A stretch of DNA of 64,000 nucleotides, from positions 203,501 to 267,500 of the forward strand of contig JAWNZC010000109.1 in NCBI GenBank assembly GCA_035771165.1. The letters run 5' to 3'. Below, piece by piece: positions 27,542 through 41,500 of this stretch; the first letter of the stretch is position 1; the number at the start of each line of letters is the position of its first letter. Source of the stretch: Paragorgia papillata. Lineage: Eukaryota; Cnidaria; Anthozoa; Scleralcyonacea; Coralliidae. The notes beneath the pieces were generated by a model. That model was not told the DNA's origin and did no database searches. It worked only from the letters and a program-made list of their open reading frames with translations. The position numbers were made by a program, and so were the translations under genes.

Positions 27542-28360
27542 TTATATTTCCGCCGCGCTGTAATTGACAGTTTGGGCGCCTCGCTTTAAAAGCGAATAAC
27601 TCTTGAACCAAATCTGGGCCACTTCTAATTTTTCTTGGGCCTGCAAGAACATAGAATGAGCTTCAATTTGGTATATAGGAAAGGGAGTTAAAATTAAAAG
27701 AAGCCATCGAAATCTTTCCTCCAGGACAATCCCGACGAATTTAATAATAAAGTATTCTATTTTTATCGCGCGCTGTAATTGACAGTTTGGGCGCCTTGCT
27801 TTAAAAGCGAATAACTCTTGAACCAAATCTGGGCCACTTCTAATTTTTCTTGGGCCAGCAAGAAGATAGAATGAGGTTCATTTTGATATATAGGAAGGCC
27901 GGTTGAAAATAACAGAAGCCATCGAAATTTTCCCCCCAAGGACTAAGTCGGCAACTACCGTTAATAAAGATTTCTATTTCCGGCGCGCTGTATTTGACTG
28001 TTTGGGCTTCTCGTTTTAAAAGCGAATAACTCTTAAACCAGATCTGGGCCACTTCTAATTTTTCTTGGTCCAGCGGGAAGATAGAATGAGCTTCAATTTG
28101 ATATATAGGAAAGGCAGTTAAAAATAACGGAAGCCATCGAAATCTTTCCCCCAAGACAATCCCGACGAATTTAATAATAAAGTGTTCTATTTTTATCGCG
28201 CGCTGTAATTGACAGTTTGGGCGCCTTGCTTTAAAAGCGAATAACTCTTGAACCAAATCTGGGCCACTTCTAATTTTTCTTGGGCCAGCAAGAAGATAGA
28301 ATGAGGTTCATTTTGATATATAGGAAGGCCGGTTAAAAATAACAGAAGCCATCGAAATTC
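27542..28360. repeat. Satellite segment copied 17.6 kb away (copy 1)
   Basis: Landmarks at 27,542, 27,840 and 28,333 recur at 45,150, 45,448 and 45,941 with a constant offset of 17,608 bp. Shared unusual variants include 'ggtatataggaaaggg' and 'gtccagcgggaagat'. The constant offset over about 0.8 kb means the segment moved as a block. Confidence 0.7.
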
Positions 28361-31080
28361 TCCCCCCAAGGACTAAGTCGGGAACTACAGTTAATAAACA
28401 TTTCTATTTCCGACGCGCTGTAATTGACAGTTTGGGCTTCTCGTTTTAAAAGCGAATAACTCTTAAACCAGATCTGGGCCACTTCTAATTTTTCTTGGGC
28501 CAGCAAGAACATAGAATGAGCTTCATTTTGATATGTAGGAAAGCCGGTTAAAATTAAAAGAAGCCATCGAAATCTTTCCCCCAAGACAATCGCGACGAAT
28601 TTAATAATAAAGTGTTCTATTTTTATCGCGCGGTAATTGACATTTTGGGCGCCTCGCTTTAAAAGCGAATAACTCTTGAACCAGATCTGGGCCACTTCTA
28701 ATTTTTCTTGGACCAGCAAGAAGATAGAATGAGCTTCATTTTGATATATAGGAAAGCCGGTTAAAAATAACAGAAGCCATCGAAATTTCCCCCCCAAAGA
28801 CTAAGTCGGGAACTACAGTTAATAAACATTTCTATTTCCGACGCGCTGTAATTGACAGTTTGGGCTTCTCGTTTTAAAAGCGAATAACTCTTGAACCAAA
28901 TCTGGGCCACTTCTAATTTTTCTTGGGGCAGCAAGAACATAGAATGAGCTTCATTTTGATATGTAGGAAAGCCGGTTAAAAATAACAGAAGCCATCGAAA
29001 TTACCCCACCAAGGACTAAGTCGGCAACTACAGTTAATAAAGATTTATATTTCCGGCGCGCTGTAATTGACAGTTTGGGCGCCTCGCTTTAAAAGCGAAT
29101 AACTCTTGAACCAAATCTGGGCCACTTCTAATTTTTCTTGGTCCAGCGGGAAGATAGAATGAGCTTCAATTTGATATATAGGAAAGGCAGTTAAAAATAA
29201 CGGAAGCCATCGAAATCTTTCCCCCAAGACAATCCCGACGAATTTAATAATAAAATGTTCTATTTTTATCGCGCGCTGTAATTGACAGTTTGGGCGCCTT
29301 GCTTTAAAAACGAATAAGTCTTGAACCAAATCTGGGCCACTTCTAATTTTTCTTGGGCCAGCAAGAAGATAGAATGAGGTTCATTTTGATATATAGGAAG
29401 GCCGGTTAAAAATAACAGAAGCCATCGAAATTCTCCCCCCAAGGACTAAGTCGGCAACTACAGTTAATAAAGATTTCTATTTCCGACGCGCTGTAATTGA
29501 CAGTTTGGGCTTCTCGTTTTAAAAGCGAATAACTCTTGAACCAAATCTGGGCCACTTCTAATTTTTCTTGGGGCAGCAAGAACATAGAATGAGCTTCATT
29601 TTGATATGTAGGAAAGCCGGTTAAAATTAAAAGAAGCCATCGAAATCTTTCCCCCAAGACAATCCCGACGAATTTAATAATAAAGTGTTCTATTTTTATC
29701 GCGTGCTGTAATTGACGGTTTGGGTGCCTCGCTTTAAAAGCGAATAACTGTTGGACCAAATCTGGGCCACTTCTAATTTTTCTTGGGGCAGCAAGAAGAT
29801 AGAATGAGGTTCATTTTGATATATAGGAAAGCCGGTTAAAAATAACAGAAGCCATCGAAATTTTCCCCCCAAGGACTAAGTCGGCAACTACAGTTAATAA
29901 AGATTTCTATTTCCGGGCGCTGTAATTGACAGTTTGGGCTTCTCGTTTTAAAAGCGAATATCTCTTAAACCAGATCTGGGCCACTTCTAATTTTTCTTGG
30001 GCCAGCAAGAAGATAGAATGAGCTTCAATTTGATGTATAGGAAAGCCGGTTAAAATTAAAAGAAGCCATCGAAATCTTTCCCCCAAGACAATCCCGACGA
30101 ATTTAATAATAAAGTGTTCTATTTTTATCGCGCGGTAATTGACATTTTGGGCGCCTCGCTTTAAAAGCGAATAACTCTTTAACCAGATCTGGGCCACTTC
30201 TAATTTTTCTTGGGCCAGCCAGCAAGAAGATAGAATGAGCTTCATTTTGATATGTAGGAAAGCCGGTTAAAAATAACAGAAGCCATTGAAATTACCCCAC
30301 CAAGGACTAAGTCGGCAACTACAGTTAATAAAGATTTCTATTTCCGACGCGCTGTAATTGACAGTTTGGGCTTCTCGTTTTAAAAGCGAATAACTCTTGA
30401 ACCAAATCTGGGCCACTTCTAATTTTTCTTGGGGCAGCAAGAACATAGAATGAGCTTCATTTTGATATGTAGGAAAGCCGGTTAAAAATAACAGAAGCCA
30501 TCGAAATTACCCCACCAAGGACTAAGTCGGCAACTACAGTTAATAAAGATTTATATTTCCGGCGCGCTGTAATTGACAGTTTGGGCGCCTCGCTTTAAAA
30601 GCGAATAACTCTTGAACCAAATCTGGGCCACTTCTAATTTTTCTTGGGCCTGCAAGAACATAGAATGAAGTTCAATTTGGTATATAGGAAAGGGAGTTAA
30701 AATTAAAAGAAGCCATCGAAATCTTTCCCCCAAGACAATCCCGACGAATTTAATAATAAAGTGTTCTATTTTTATCGCGCGCTGTAATTGACAGTTTGGG
30801 CGCCTTGCTTTAAAAGCGAATAACTCTTGAACCAAATCTGGGCCACTTCTAATTTTTCTTGGGCCAGCAAGAAGATAGAATGAGGTTCATTTTGATATAT
30901 AGGAAGGCCGGTTAAAAATAACAGAAGCCATCGAAATTTTCCCCCCAAGGACTAAGTCGGCAACTACAGTTAATAAAGATTTCTATTTCCGGCGCGCTGT
31001 ATTTGACTGTTTGGGCTTCTCGTTTTAAAAGCGAATAACTCTTAAACCAGATCTGGGCCACTTCTAATTTTTCTTGGTCC

Positions 31081-33780
31081 AGCGGGAAGATAGAATGAGC
31101 TTCAATTTGATATATAGGAAAGGCATCTAAAAATAACGGAAGCCATCGAAATCTTTCCCCCAAGACAATTGCGACGTATTTAATAATAAAGTGTTCTATT
31201 TTTATCGCGCGGTAATTGACATTTTGGGCGCCTCGCTTTAAAAGCGAGTAACTCTTTAACCAAATCTGGGCCACTTCTAATTTTTCTTGGGCCAGCAAGA
31301 AGATAGAGTGAGCTTGATTTTGATATATATGGAAGCCGGTTAAAAATAACAGAAGCCATCGAAATTTTCCCCCCAGGGACTAAGTTGGGAACTACAGTTA
31401 ATAAACGTTTCTATTTCCGACGCGCTGTAATTGACAGTTTGGGCTTCTCGTTTTAAAAGCGAATATCTCTGAAACCAGATCTGGGCCACTTCTAATTTTT
31501 CTTGGGCCAGCAAGAAGATAGAATGAGCTTCAATTAGATGTATAGGAAAGGCGGTTAAAATTAAAAGAAGCCATCGAAATCTTTCCCCCAAGACAATCCC
31601 GACGAATTTAATAATAAAGTGTTCTATTTTTATCGCGCGGTAATTGACATTTTGGGCGCCTCGCTTTAAAAGCGAATAACTCTTTAACCAAATCTGGGCC
31701 ACTTCTAATTTTTCTTGGGCCAGCAAGAAGATAGAATGAGGTGCAGTTTGATATATAGGAAGGCCGGTTAAAAATAACAGAAGCCATCGAAATTTTCCCC
31801 AAGGTCTAAGTCGGCAACTACAGTTAATAAAGATTTCTATTTCCGGCGCGCTGTAATTGACAGTTTGGGCTTCTCGTTTTAAAAGCGAATAACTCTTAAA
31901 CCAGATCTGGGCCACTTCTAATTTTTCTTGGGCCAGCAAGAAGATAGAATGAGCCTGAATTTGATATATAGGAAAGCCAGTTAAAATTAAAAGAAGCCAT
32001 CGAAATCTTTCCCCCAAGACAATCCCGAGGAATTTAATAATAAAGTGTTCTATTTTTATCGCGCGGTAATTGACATTTTGGGCGCCTCGTTTAAAAGGGA
32101 ATAACTCTTGAACCAAATCTGGGCCTCTTCTAATTTTTCTTGGGCCAGCAAGAAGATAGAATGAGGTTCATTTTGATATATAGGAAGGCCGCTTAAAAAT
32201 AACAGAAGCCATCGAAATTTCCCCCCCCAAAAACTAAGTCGGCAACTACAGTTAATAAAGATTTCTATTTCCGGCGCGCTGTATTTGACAGTTTGGGCTT
32301 CTCGTTTTAAAAGCGAATAACTCTTAAACCAGATCTCGGCCACTTCTAATTTTTCTTGGGCCAGCAAGAAGATAGAATGAGGTTCATATTTTGATATATA
32401 GGAAAGCCGGTTAAAAATAACAGAAGCCATCGAAATTTTCCCCCCAAGGACTAAGTCGGCAACTACAGTTAATAAAGATTTCTATTTCCGGGCGCTGTAA
32501 TTGACAGTTTGGGCTTCTCGTTTTAAAAGCGAATATCTCTTAAACCAGATCTGGGCCACTTCTATTTTTTCTTGGGCCCGCAAGAAGATAGAATGAGCTT
32601 CAATTTGATGTATAGGAAAGCCGGTTAAAATTAAAAGAAGCCATCGAAATCTTTCCCCCAAGACAATGCCGACGAATTTAATAATAAAGTGTTCTATTTT
32701 TATCGCGCTGTAATTGACATTTTGTGCGCCTCGCTTTAAAAGCGAATAACTCTTTAACCAGATCTGGGCCACTTCTAATTTTTCTTGGGCCAGCAAGAAG
32801 ATAGAATGAGCTTCATTTTGATATATATGGAAGCCGGTTAAAAATAACAGAAGCCATCGAAATTTTCCCCCCAAGGACTAAGTTGGGAACTACAGTTAAT
32901 AAACGTTTCTATTTCCGACGCGCTGTAATTGACAGTTTGGGCTTCTCGTTTTAAAAACGAATAGCTCTTAAACCAGATCTGGGCCACTTCTAATTTTTCT
33001 TGGCCCAGCAAGAACGTAGAATGAGCTTCAATTTGATATATAGGAAAGGCAGTTAAAATTAAAAGAAACCATCGAAATCTTTCCCCCAAGACAATCCCGA
33101 CGAATTTAATAATAAAGTGTTCTATTTTTATAGCGCGCTGTAATTGACAGTTTGGGCGCCTCGCTTTAAAAGCGAATAACTCTTGAACCAAATCTGGGCC
33201 ACTTCTAATTTTTCTTGGGCCAGCAAGAAGATAGAATGAGGTCCATTTTGATATATAGGAAGGCCGGTTAAAAATAACAGAAGCCATCGAAATTTCCCCC
33301 CCAAGGACTAAGTCGGCAACTACAGTTAATAAAGATTTCTATTTCCGTGCGCTGTAATTGACAGTTTGGGCTTCTCGTTTTAAAAGCGAATATCTCTTAA
33401 ACCAGATCTGGGCCACTTCTAATTTTTCTTGGGCCAGCAAGAAGATAGAATGAGCTTCAATTTGATGTATAGGAAAGCCGGTTAAAATTAAAAGAAGCCA
33501 TCGAAATCTTTCCCCCAAGACAATCCCGACGAATTTAATAATAAAGTGTTCTATTTTTATCGCGCGGTAATTGACATTTTGGGCGCCTCGCTTTAAAAGC
33601 GAATAACTCTTTAACCAGATCTGGGCCACTTCTAATTTTTCTTGGGCCAGCAAGAAGATAGAATGAGCTTCATTTTGATATATAGGAAGGCTGGTTAAAA
33701 ATAACAGAAGCCATCGAAATTTTCCCCCCAAGGAGTAAGTCGGCAACTACAGTTAATACAGATTTCTATTTCCGGCGCGC
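31081..33780. repeat. 2.7-kb satellite block duplicated 7.7 kb away (copy 1)
   Basis: Landmarks at 31,081, 31,340, 32,482 and 32,838 recur at 38,803, 39,062, 40,209 and 40,565, with offsets of 7,722-7,727 bp. Private variants shared by both copies include 'aaaggcatctaaaaataacgg', 'gatagagtgagcttgat' and 'cgtttaaaagggaataac'. The 5-bp drift in offset reflects small indels inside the block. It contains one of the two longest stop-free stretches of the array (31,340-32,116, minus strand). Confidence 0.8.
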
Positions 33781-36700
33781 TGTAATTGACAGTTTGGGCT
33801 TCTCGTTTTAAAAGCGAATATCTCTTAAACCAGATCTGCGCCACTTCTAATTTTTCTTGGGCCAGCAAGAAGATAGAATGAACTTCAATTTGATAAATAG
33901 GAAAGCCGGTTAAAATTTAAAAGAAGCCATCGAAATCTTTCCCCCAAGACAATCCCGACGAATTTAATAATAAAGTGTTCTATTTTTATCGCGTGGTAAT
34001 TGACAGTTTGGGCGTCTCGCTTTAAAAAGCGAATAACTCTTGAACCAAATCTGGGCCACTTGTAATTTTTCTTGGGCCAGCAAGAAGATAGAATGAGCTT
34101 CATTTTGATATATAGGAAAGCTGGTTAAAAATAACAGAAGCCATCGAAATTTTCCCCCCAAGGAGTAAGTCGGCAACTACAGTTAATACAGATTTCTATT
34201 TCCGGCGCGCTGTAATTGACAGTTTGGGCTTCTCGTTTTAAAAGCGAATATCTCTTAAACCAGATCTGCGCCACTTCTAATTTTTCTTGGCCCAGCAAGA
34301 ACGTAGAATGAGCTTCAATTTGATATATAGGAAAGGCAGTTAAAATTAAAAGAAACCATCGAAATCTTTCCCCCAAGACAATCCCGACGAATTTAATAAT
34401 AAAGTGTTCTATTTTTATAGCGCGCTGTAATTGACAGTTTGGGCGCCTCGCTTTAAAAGCGAATAACTCTTGAACCAAATCTGGGCCACTTCTAATTTTT
34501 CTTGGGCCAGCAAGAAGATAGAATGAGCTTCAATTTGATGTATAGGAAAGCCGGTTAAAATTAAAAGAAGCCATCGAAATCTTTCCCCCAAGACAATCCC
34601 GACGAATTTAATAATAAAGTGTTCTATTTTTATCGCGCGGTAATTGACATTTTGGGCGCCTCGCTTTAAAAGCGAATAACTCTTTAACCAGATCTGGGCC
34701 ACTTCTAATTTTTCTTGGGCCAGCAAGAAGATAGAATGAGCTTCATTTTGATATATATGGAAGCCGGTAAAAATAACAGAAGCCATCGAAATTTTTCCCC
34801 CAAGGACTAAGTTGGGAACTACAGTTAATAAACGTTTCTATTTCCGACGCGCTGTAATTGACAGTTTGGGCTTCTCGTTTTAAAAGCGAATAACTCTTAA
34901 ACCAGATCTGGGCCACTTCTAATTTTTCTTGGGCCAGCAAGAAGATAGAGCTTCAATTAGATATATAGGAAAGCCAGTTAAAATTAAAAGAAGCCATCGA
35001 AATCGTTGCCCCAAGACAATCCCGACGAATTTAATAATAAAGTGTTCTATTTTTATCGCGCGCTGTAATTGACATTTTGGGCGTCTCGCTTTAAAAAGCG
35101 AATAACTCTTGAAACAAATCTGGGCCACTTCTAATTTTTCTTGGGCCAGCAAGAAGATAGAATGAGGTTCATTTTGATATATAGGAAAGCCGTTTAAAAA
35201 TAACAGAAGCCATCGAAATTTTCCCCCCAAGGACTAAGTCGGCAACTACAGTTAATAAAGATTTCTATTTCCGGCGCGCTGTAATTGACATTTTGGGGCG
35301 CCTCGTTTTAAAAGCGAATAACTCTTTAACCAGATCTGGGCCACTTCTAATTTTTCTTGGGCCAGCAAGAAGATAGAATGAGCTTCATTTTGATATATAG
35401 GAAAGCTGGTTAAAAATAACAGAAGCCATCGAAATTTCCCCCCCAAGGAGTAAGTCGGCAACTACAGTTAATAAAGATTTCTATTTCCGGCGCGCTGTAA
35501 TTGACAGTTTGGGCTTCTCGTTTTAAAAGCGAATAACTCTTAAACCAGATCTGGGCCACTTCTAATTTTTCTTGGGCCAGCAAGAAGATAGAATGAGCTT
35601 CAATTTGATGTATAGGAAAGCCGGTTAAAATTAAAAGAAGCCATCGAAATCTTTCCCCCAAGACAATCCCGACGAATTTAATAATAAAGTGTTCTATTTT
35701 TATCGCGCGGTAATTGACATTTTGGGCGCCTCGCTTTAAAAGCGAATAACTCTTTAACCAGATCTGGGCCACTTCTAATTTTTCTTGGGCCAGCAAGAAG
35801 ATAGAATGAGCTTCATTTTGATATATAGGAAAGCCGGTTAAAAATAACAGAAGCCATCGAAATTTTCCCCCCAAGGACTAAGTCGGCAACTACAGTTAAT
35901 AAAGATTTCTATTTCCGGGCGCTGTAATTAACATTTTGGGCGCCTCGCTTTAAAAGCGAATAACTCTTTAACCAGATCTGGGCCACTTCTAATTTTTCTT
36001 GGGCCAGCCAGCAAGAAGATAGAATGAGCTTCGTTTTGATATATAGGAAAGCTGGTTAAAAATAACAGAAGCCATCGAAATTTTCCCCCCAAGGAGTAAG
36101 TCGGCAACTACAGTTAATACAGATTTCTATTTCCGGCGCGCTGTAATTGACAGTTTGGGCTTCTCGTTTTAAAAGCGAATATCTCTTAAACCAGATCTGG
36201 GCCACTTCTAATTTTTCTTGGGCCAGCAAGAAGATAGAATGAGCTTCAATTTGATGTATAGGAAAGCCGGTTAAAATTAAAAGAAGCCATCGAAATCTTT
36301 CCCCCAAGACAATCGCGACGAACTTAATAATAAAGTGTTCTATTTTTATCGCGCGGTAATTGACATTTTGGGCGCCTCGCTTTAAAAGCGAATAACTCTT
36401 GAACCAGATCTGGGCCACTTCTAATTTTTCTTGTTCCAGCAAGAAGATAGAATGAGCTTCATTTTGATATATAGGAAAGCTGGTTAAAAATAACAGAAGC
36501 CATCGAAATGTTCCCCCCAAGGACTAAGTTGGGAACTACAGTTAATAAACATTTCTATTTCCGACGCGCTGTAATTGACAGTTTGGGCTTCTCGTTTTAA
36601 AAGCGAATAGCTCTTAAACCAGATCTGGGCCACTTCTAATTTTTCTTGGCCCAGCAAGAACGTAGAATGAGCTTCAATTTGATGTATAGGAAAGGCAGTT

Positions 36701-38802
36701 AAAATTAAAAGAAATCATCGAAATCTTTCCCCCAAGACAATCCCGACGAATTTAATAATAAAGTGTTCTATATTTATCGCGCGCTGTAATTGACAGTTTG
36801 GGCGCCTCGCTTTAAAAGCGAATAACTCTTGAACCAAATCTGGGCCTCTTCTAATTTTTCTTGGGCCAGCAAGAAGATAGAATGAGGTTCATTTTGATGT
36901 ATAGGAAGGCCGGTTAAAAATAACAGAAGCCATCGAAATTTTCCCCCCAAAGACTAAGTCGGCAACTACAGTTAATAAAGATTTCTATTTCCGGCGCGCT
37001 GTATTTGACAGTTTGGGCTTCTCGTTTTAAAAGCGAATAACTCTTAAACCAGATCTCGGCCACTTCTAATTTTTCTTGGGCCAGCAAGAAGATAGAATGA
37101 GCTTCAATTTGGTATATAGGAAAGGCAGTTAAAAATAAAAGAAGCCATCGAAATCTTTCCCCCAAGACAATCCCGACGAATTTAATAATAAAGTGTTCTA
37201 TTTTTATCGCGCGCTGTAATTGACAGTTTGGGCGCCTTGCTTTAAAAGCGAATAACTCTTGAACCAAATCTGGGCCACTTCTAATTTTTCTTGGGTCAGT
37301 AAGAACATAGAATGAGCTTCAATTTGATATATAGGAAAGCCGGTTAAAAATAACAGAAGCCATCGAACTTTTCCCCCCAAGGACTAAGTCGGCAACTACA
37401 GTTAATAAAGATTTCTATTTCCGGCGCGCTGTAATTGACAGTTTGGGCTTCTCGCTTTAAAAGCGAATAACTCTTGAACCAGATCTGGGCCACTTCTAAT
37501 TATTTTTCTTGGGTCAGTAAGAACATAGAATGAGCTTCAATTTGATATATAGGAAAGGGAGTAAAAATTAAAAGAAGCCATCGAAATCTTTCCCCCAAGA
37601 CAATCCCGACGAATTTAATAATAAAGTATTCTATTTTTATCGCGCGCTGTAATTGACAGTATGGGCGCCTCGCTTTAAAAGCGAATAACTCTTGAACCAA
37701 ATCTGGGCCACTTCTAATTTTTCTTGGGCCAGCAAGAAGATAGAATGAGGTTCATTTTGATATATAGGAAGGCCGGTTGAAAATAACAGAAGCCATCGAA
37801 ATTTTCCCCCCAAGGACTAAGTCGGCAACTACCGTTAATAAAGATTTCTATTTCCGGCGCGCTGTAATTGACAGTTGGGCTTCTCGTTTTAAAAGCGAAT
37901 AACTCTTAAACCAGATCTGGGCCACTTCTAATTTTTCTTGGTCCAGCAGGAAGATAGAATGAGCTTCAATTTGATATATAGGAAAGGCAGTTAAAAATAA
38001 AAGAAGCCATCGAAATCTTTCCCCCAAGACAATCCCGACGAATTTAATAATAAAGTGTTCTATTTTTATCGCGCGCTGTAATTGACAGTTTGGGCGCCTC
38101 GCTTTAAAAGCGAATAACTCTTGAACCAAATCTGGGCCACTTCTAATTTTTCTTGGGCCAGCAAGAAGATAGAATGAGGTTCATTTTGATATATAGGAAG
38201 GCCGGTTAAAAATAACAGAAGCCATCGAAATTTCCCCCCCAAGGACTAAGTCGGCAACTACAGTTAATAAAGATTTCTATTTCCCACGCGCTGTAATTGA
38301 CAGTTTGGGCTTCTCGTTTTAAAAGCGAATAACTCTTGAACCAGATCTGGGCCACTTCTAATTTTTCTTGGGCCAGCAAGAAGATAGAATGAGCTTCATT
38401 TTGATATGTAGGAAAGCCGGTTAAAAATAAAAGAAGCCATCGAAATTTCCCCCAAGGACTAAGTCGGCAACTACAGTTAATAAAGATTTCTATTTCCGGC
38501 GCGCTGTAATTGACAGTTTGGGCGTTTCGCTTTAAAAGCGAATAACTCTTGAACCAAATCTGGGCCACTTCTAATTTTTCTTGGGCCAGCAAGAAGATAG
38601 AATGAGGTTCATTTTGATATATAGGAAAGCTGGTTAAAAATAACAGAAGCCATCGAAATTTTCTCCCTAAGGTCTAAGTCGGCAACTACAGTTAATAAAG
38701 ATTTCTATTTCCGGCGCGCTGTAATTGACAGTTTGGGCTTCTCGTTTTAAAAGCTAATAACTCTTAAACCAGATCTGGGCCACTTCTAATTTTTCTTGGT
38801 CC

Positions 38803-41500
38803 AGCGGGAAGATAGAATGAGCTTCAATTTGATATATAGGAAAGGCATCTAAAAATAACGGAAGCCATCGAAATCTTTCCCCCAAGACAATTGCGACGAA
38901 TTTAATAATAAAGTGTTCTATTTTTATCGCGCGGTAATTGACATTTTGGGCGCCTCGCTTTAAAAGCGAGTAACTCTTTAACCAAATCTGGGCCACTTCT
39001 AATTTTTCTTGGGCCAGCAAGAAGATAGAGTGAGCTTGATTTTGATATATATGGAAGCCGGTTAAAAATAACAGAAGCCATCGAAATTTTCCCCCCAGGG
39101 ACTAAGTTGGGAACTACAGTTAATAAACGTTTCTATTTCCGACGCGCTGTAATTGACAGTTTGGGCTTCTCGTTTTAAAAGCGAATATCTCTGAAACCAG
39201 ATCTGGGCCACTTCTAATTTTTCTTGGGCCAGCAAGAAGATAGAATGAGCTTCAATTAGATGTATAGGAAAGGCGGTTAAAATTAAAAGAAGCCATCGAA
39301 ATCTTTCCCCCAAGACAATCCCGACGAATTTAATAATAATGTGTTCTATTTTTATCGCGCGCTGTAATTGACATTTTGGGCGCCTCGCTTTAAAAGCGAA
39401 TAACTCTTTAACCAAATCTGGGCCACTTCTAATTTTTCTTGGGCCAGCAAGAAGATAGAATGAGGTGCAGTTTGATATATAGGAAGGCCGGTTAAAAATA
39501 ACAGAAGCCATCGAAATTTTCCCCCAAGGTCTAAGTCGGCAACTACAGTTAATAAAGATTTCTATTTCCGGCGCGCTGTAATTGACAGTTTGGGCTTCTC
39601 GTTTTAAAAGCGAATAACTCTTAAACCAGATCTGGGCCACTTCTAATTTTTCTTGGGCCAGCAAGAAGATAGAATGAGCCTGAATTTGATATATAGGAAA
39701 GCCAGTTAAAATTAAAAGAAGCCATCGAAATCTTTCCCCCAAGACAATCCCGAGGATTTTAATAATAAAGTGTTCTATTTTTATCGCGCGGTAATTGACA
39801 TTTTGGGCGCCTCGTTTAAAAGGGAATAACTCTTGAACCAAATCTGGGCCTCTTCTAATTTTTCTTGGGCCAGCAAGAAGATAGAATGAGGTTCATTTTG
39901 ATATATAGGAGGAAGGCCGGTTAAAAATAACAGAAGCCATCGAAATTTTCCCCCCAAAGACTAAGTCGGCAACTACAGTTAATAAAGATTTATATTTCCG
40001 GCACGCTGTATTTGACAGTTTGGGCTTCTCGTTTTAAAAGCGAATAACTCTTAAACCAGATCTCGGCCACTTCTAATTTTTCTTGGGCCAGCAAGAAGAT
40101 AGAATGAGGTTCATATTTTGATATATAGGAAAGCCGGTTAAAAATAACAGAAGCCATCGAAATTTTCCCCCCAAGGACTAAGTCGGCAACTACAGTTAAT
40201 AAAGATTTCTATTTCCGGGCGCTGTAATTGACAGTTTGGGCTTCTCGTTTTAAAAGCGAATATCTCTTAAACCAGATCTGGGCCACTTCTATTTTTTCTT
40301 GGGCCAGCAAGAAGATAGAATGAGCTTCAATTTGATGTATAGGAAAGCCGGTTAAAATTAAAAGAAGCCATCGAAATCTTTCCCCCAAGACAATGCCGAC
40401 GAATTTAATAATAAAGTGTTCTATTTTTATCGCGCGGTAATTGACATTTTGTGCGCCTCGCTTTAAAAGCGAATAACTCTTTAACCAGATCTGGGCCACT
40501 TCTAATTTTTCTTGGGCCAGCAAGAAGATAGAATGAGCTTCATTTTGATATATATGGAAGCCGGTTAAAAATAACAGAAGCCATCGAAATTTTCCACCCA
40601 AGGACTAAGTTGGGAACTACAGTTAATAAACGTTTCTATTTCCGACGCGCTGTAATTGACAGTTTGGGCTTCTCGTTTTAAAAACGAATAGCTCTTAAAC
40701 CAGATCTGGGCCACTTCTAATTTTTCGTGGCCCAGCAAGAACGTAGAATGAGCTTCAATTTGATATATAGGAAAGGCAATTAAAATTAAAAGAAACCATC
40801 GAAATCTTTCCCCCAAGACAATCCCGACGAATTTAATAATAAAGTGTTCTATTTTTATAGCGCGCTGTAATTGACAGTTTGGGCGCCTCGCTTTAAAAGC
40901 GAATAACTCTTGAACCAAATCTGGGCCACTTCTAATTTTTCTTGGGCCAGCAAGAAGATAGAATGAGGTCCATTTTGATATATAGGAAGGCCGGTTAAAA
41001 ATAACAGAAGCCATCGAAATTTTCCCCCCAAGGACTAAGTCGGCAAGTACAGTTAATAAAGATTTCTATTTCCGTGCGCTGTAATTGACAGTTTGGGCTT
41101 CTCGTTTTAAAAGCGAATATCTCTGAAACCAGCTCTGGGCCACTTCTAATTTTTCTTGGGCCAGCAAGAAGATAGAATGAGCTTCAATTTGATGTATAGG
41201 AAAGCCGGTTAAAATTAAAAGAAGCCATCGAAATCTTTCCCCCAAGACAATCCCGACGAATTTAATAATAAAGTGTTCTATTTTTATCGCGCGGTAATTG
41301 ACATTTTGTGCGCCTCGCTTTAAAAGCGAATAACTCTTTAACCAGATCTGGGCCACTTCTAATTTTTCTTGGGCCAGCAAGAAGATAGAATGAGCTTCAT
41401 TTTGATATATATGGAAGCCGGTAAAAATAACAGAAGCCATCGAAATTTTCCCCCCAAGGACTAAGTTGGGAACTACAGTTAATAAACGTTTCTATTTCCG
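38803..41500. repeat. 2.7-kb satellite block duplicated 7.7 kb away (copy 2)
   Basis: Partner of 31,081-33,780. It holds the other long stop-free stretch (39,062-39,841, minus strand). One difference from the partner is 'cgcgcgctgtaattgacatt' near 39,355, where the partner reads 'cgcgcggtaattgacatt'. Its right end feeds directly into the 1,075-bp duplication that follows. Confidence 0.8.

Noticed and set aside
31340..39841. Long minus-strand open frames in the satellite (up to 259 codons) as a repetitive protein gene
   Set aside because: They start and stop at random points of the unit, use different frames of the same sequence, change with every indel, and have no promoter or splice pattern in common.
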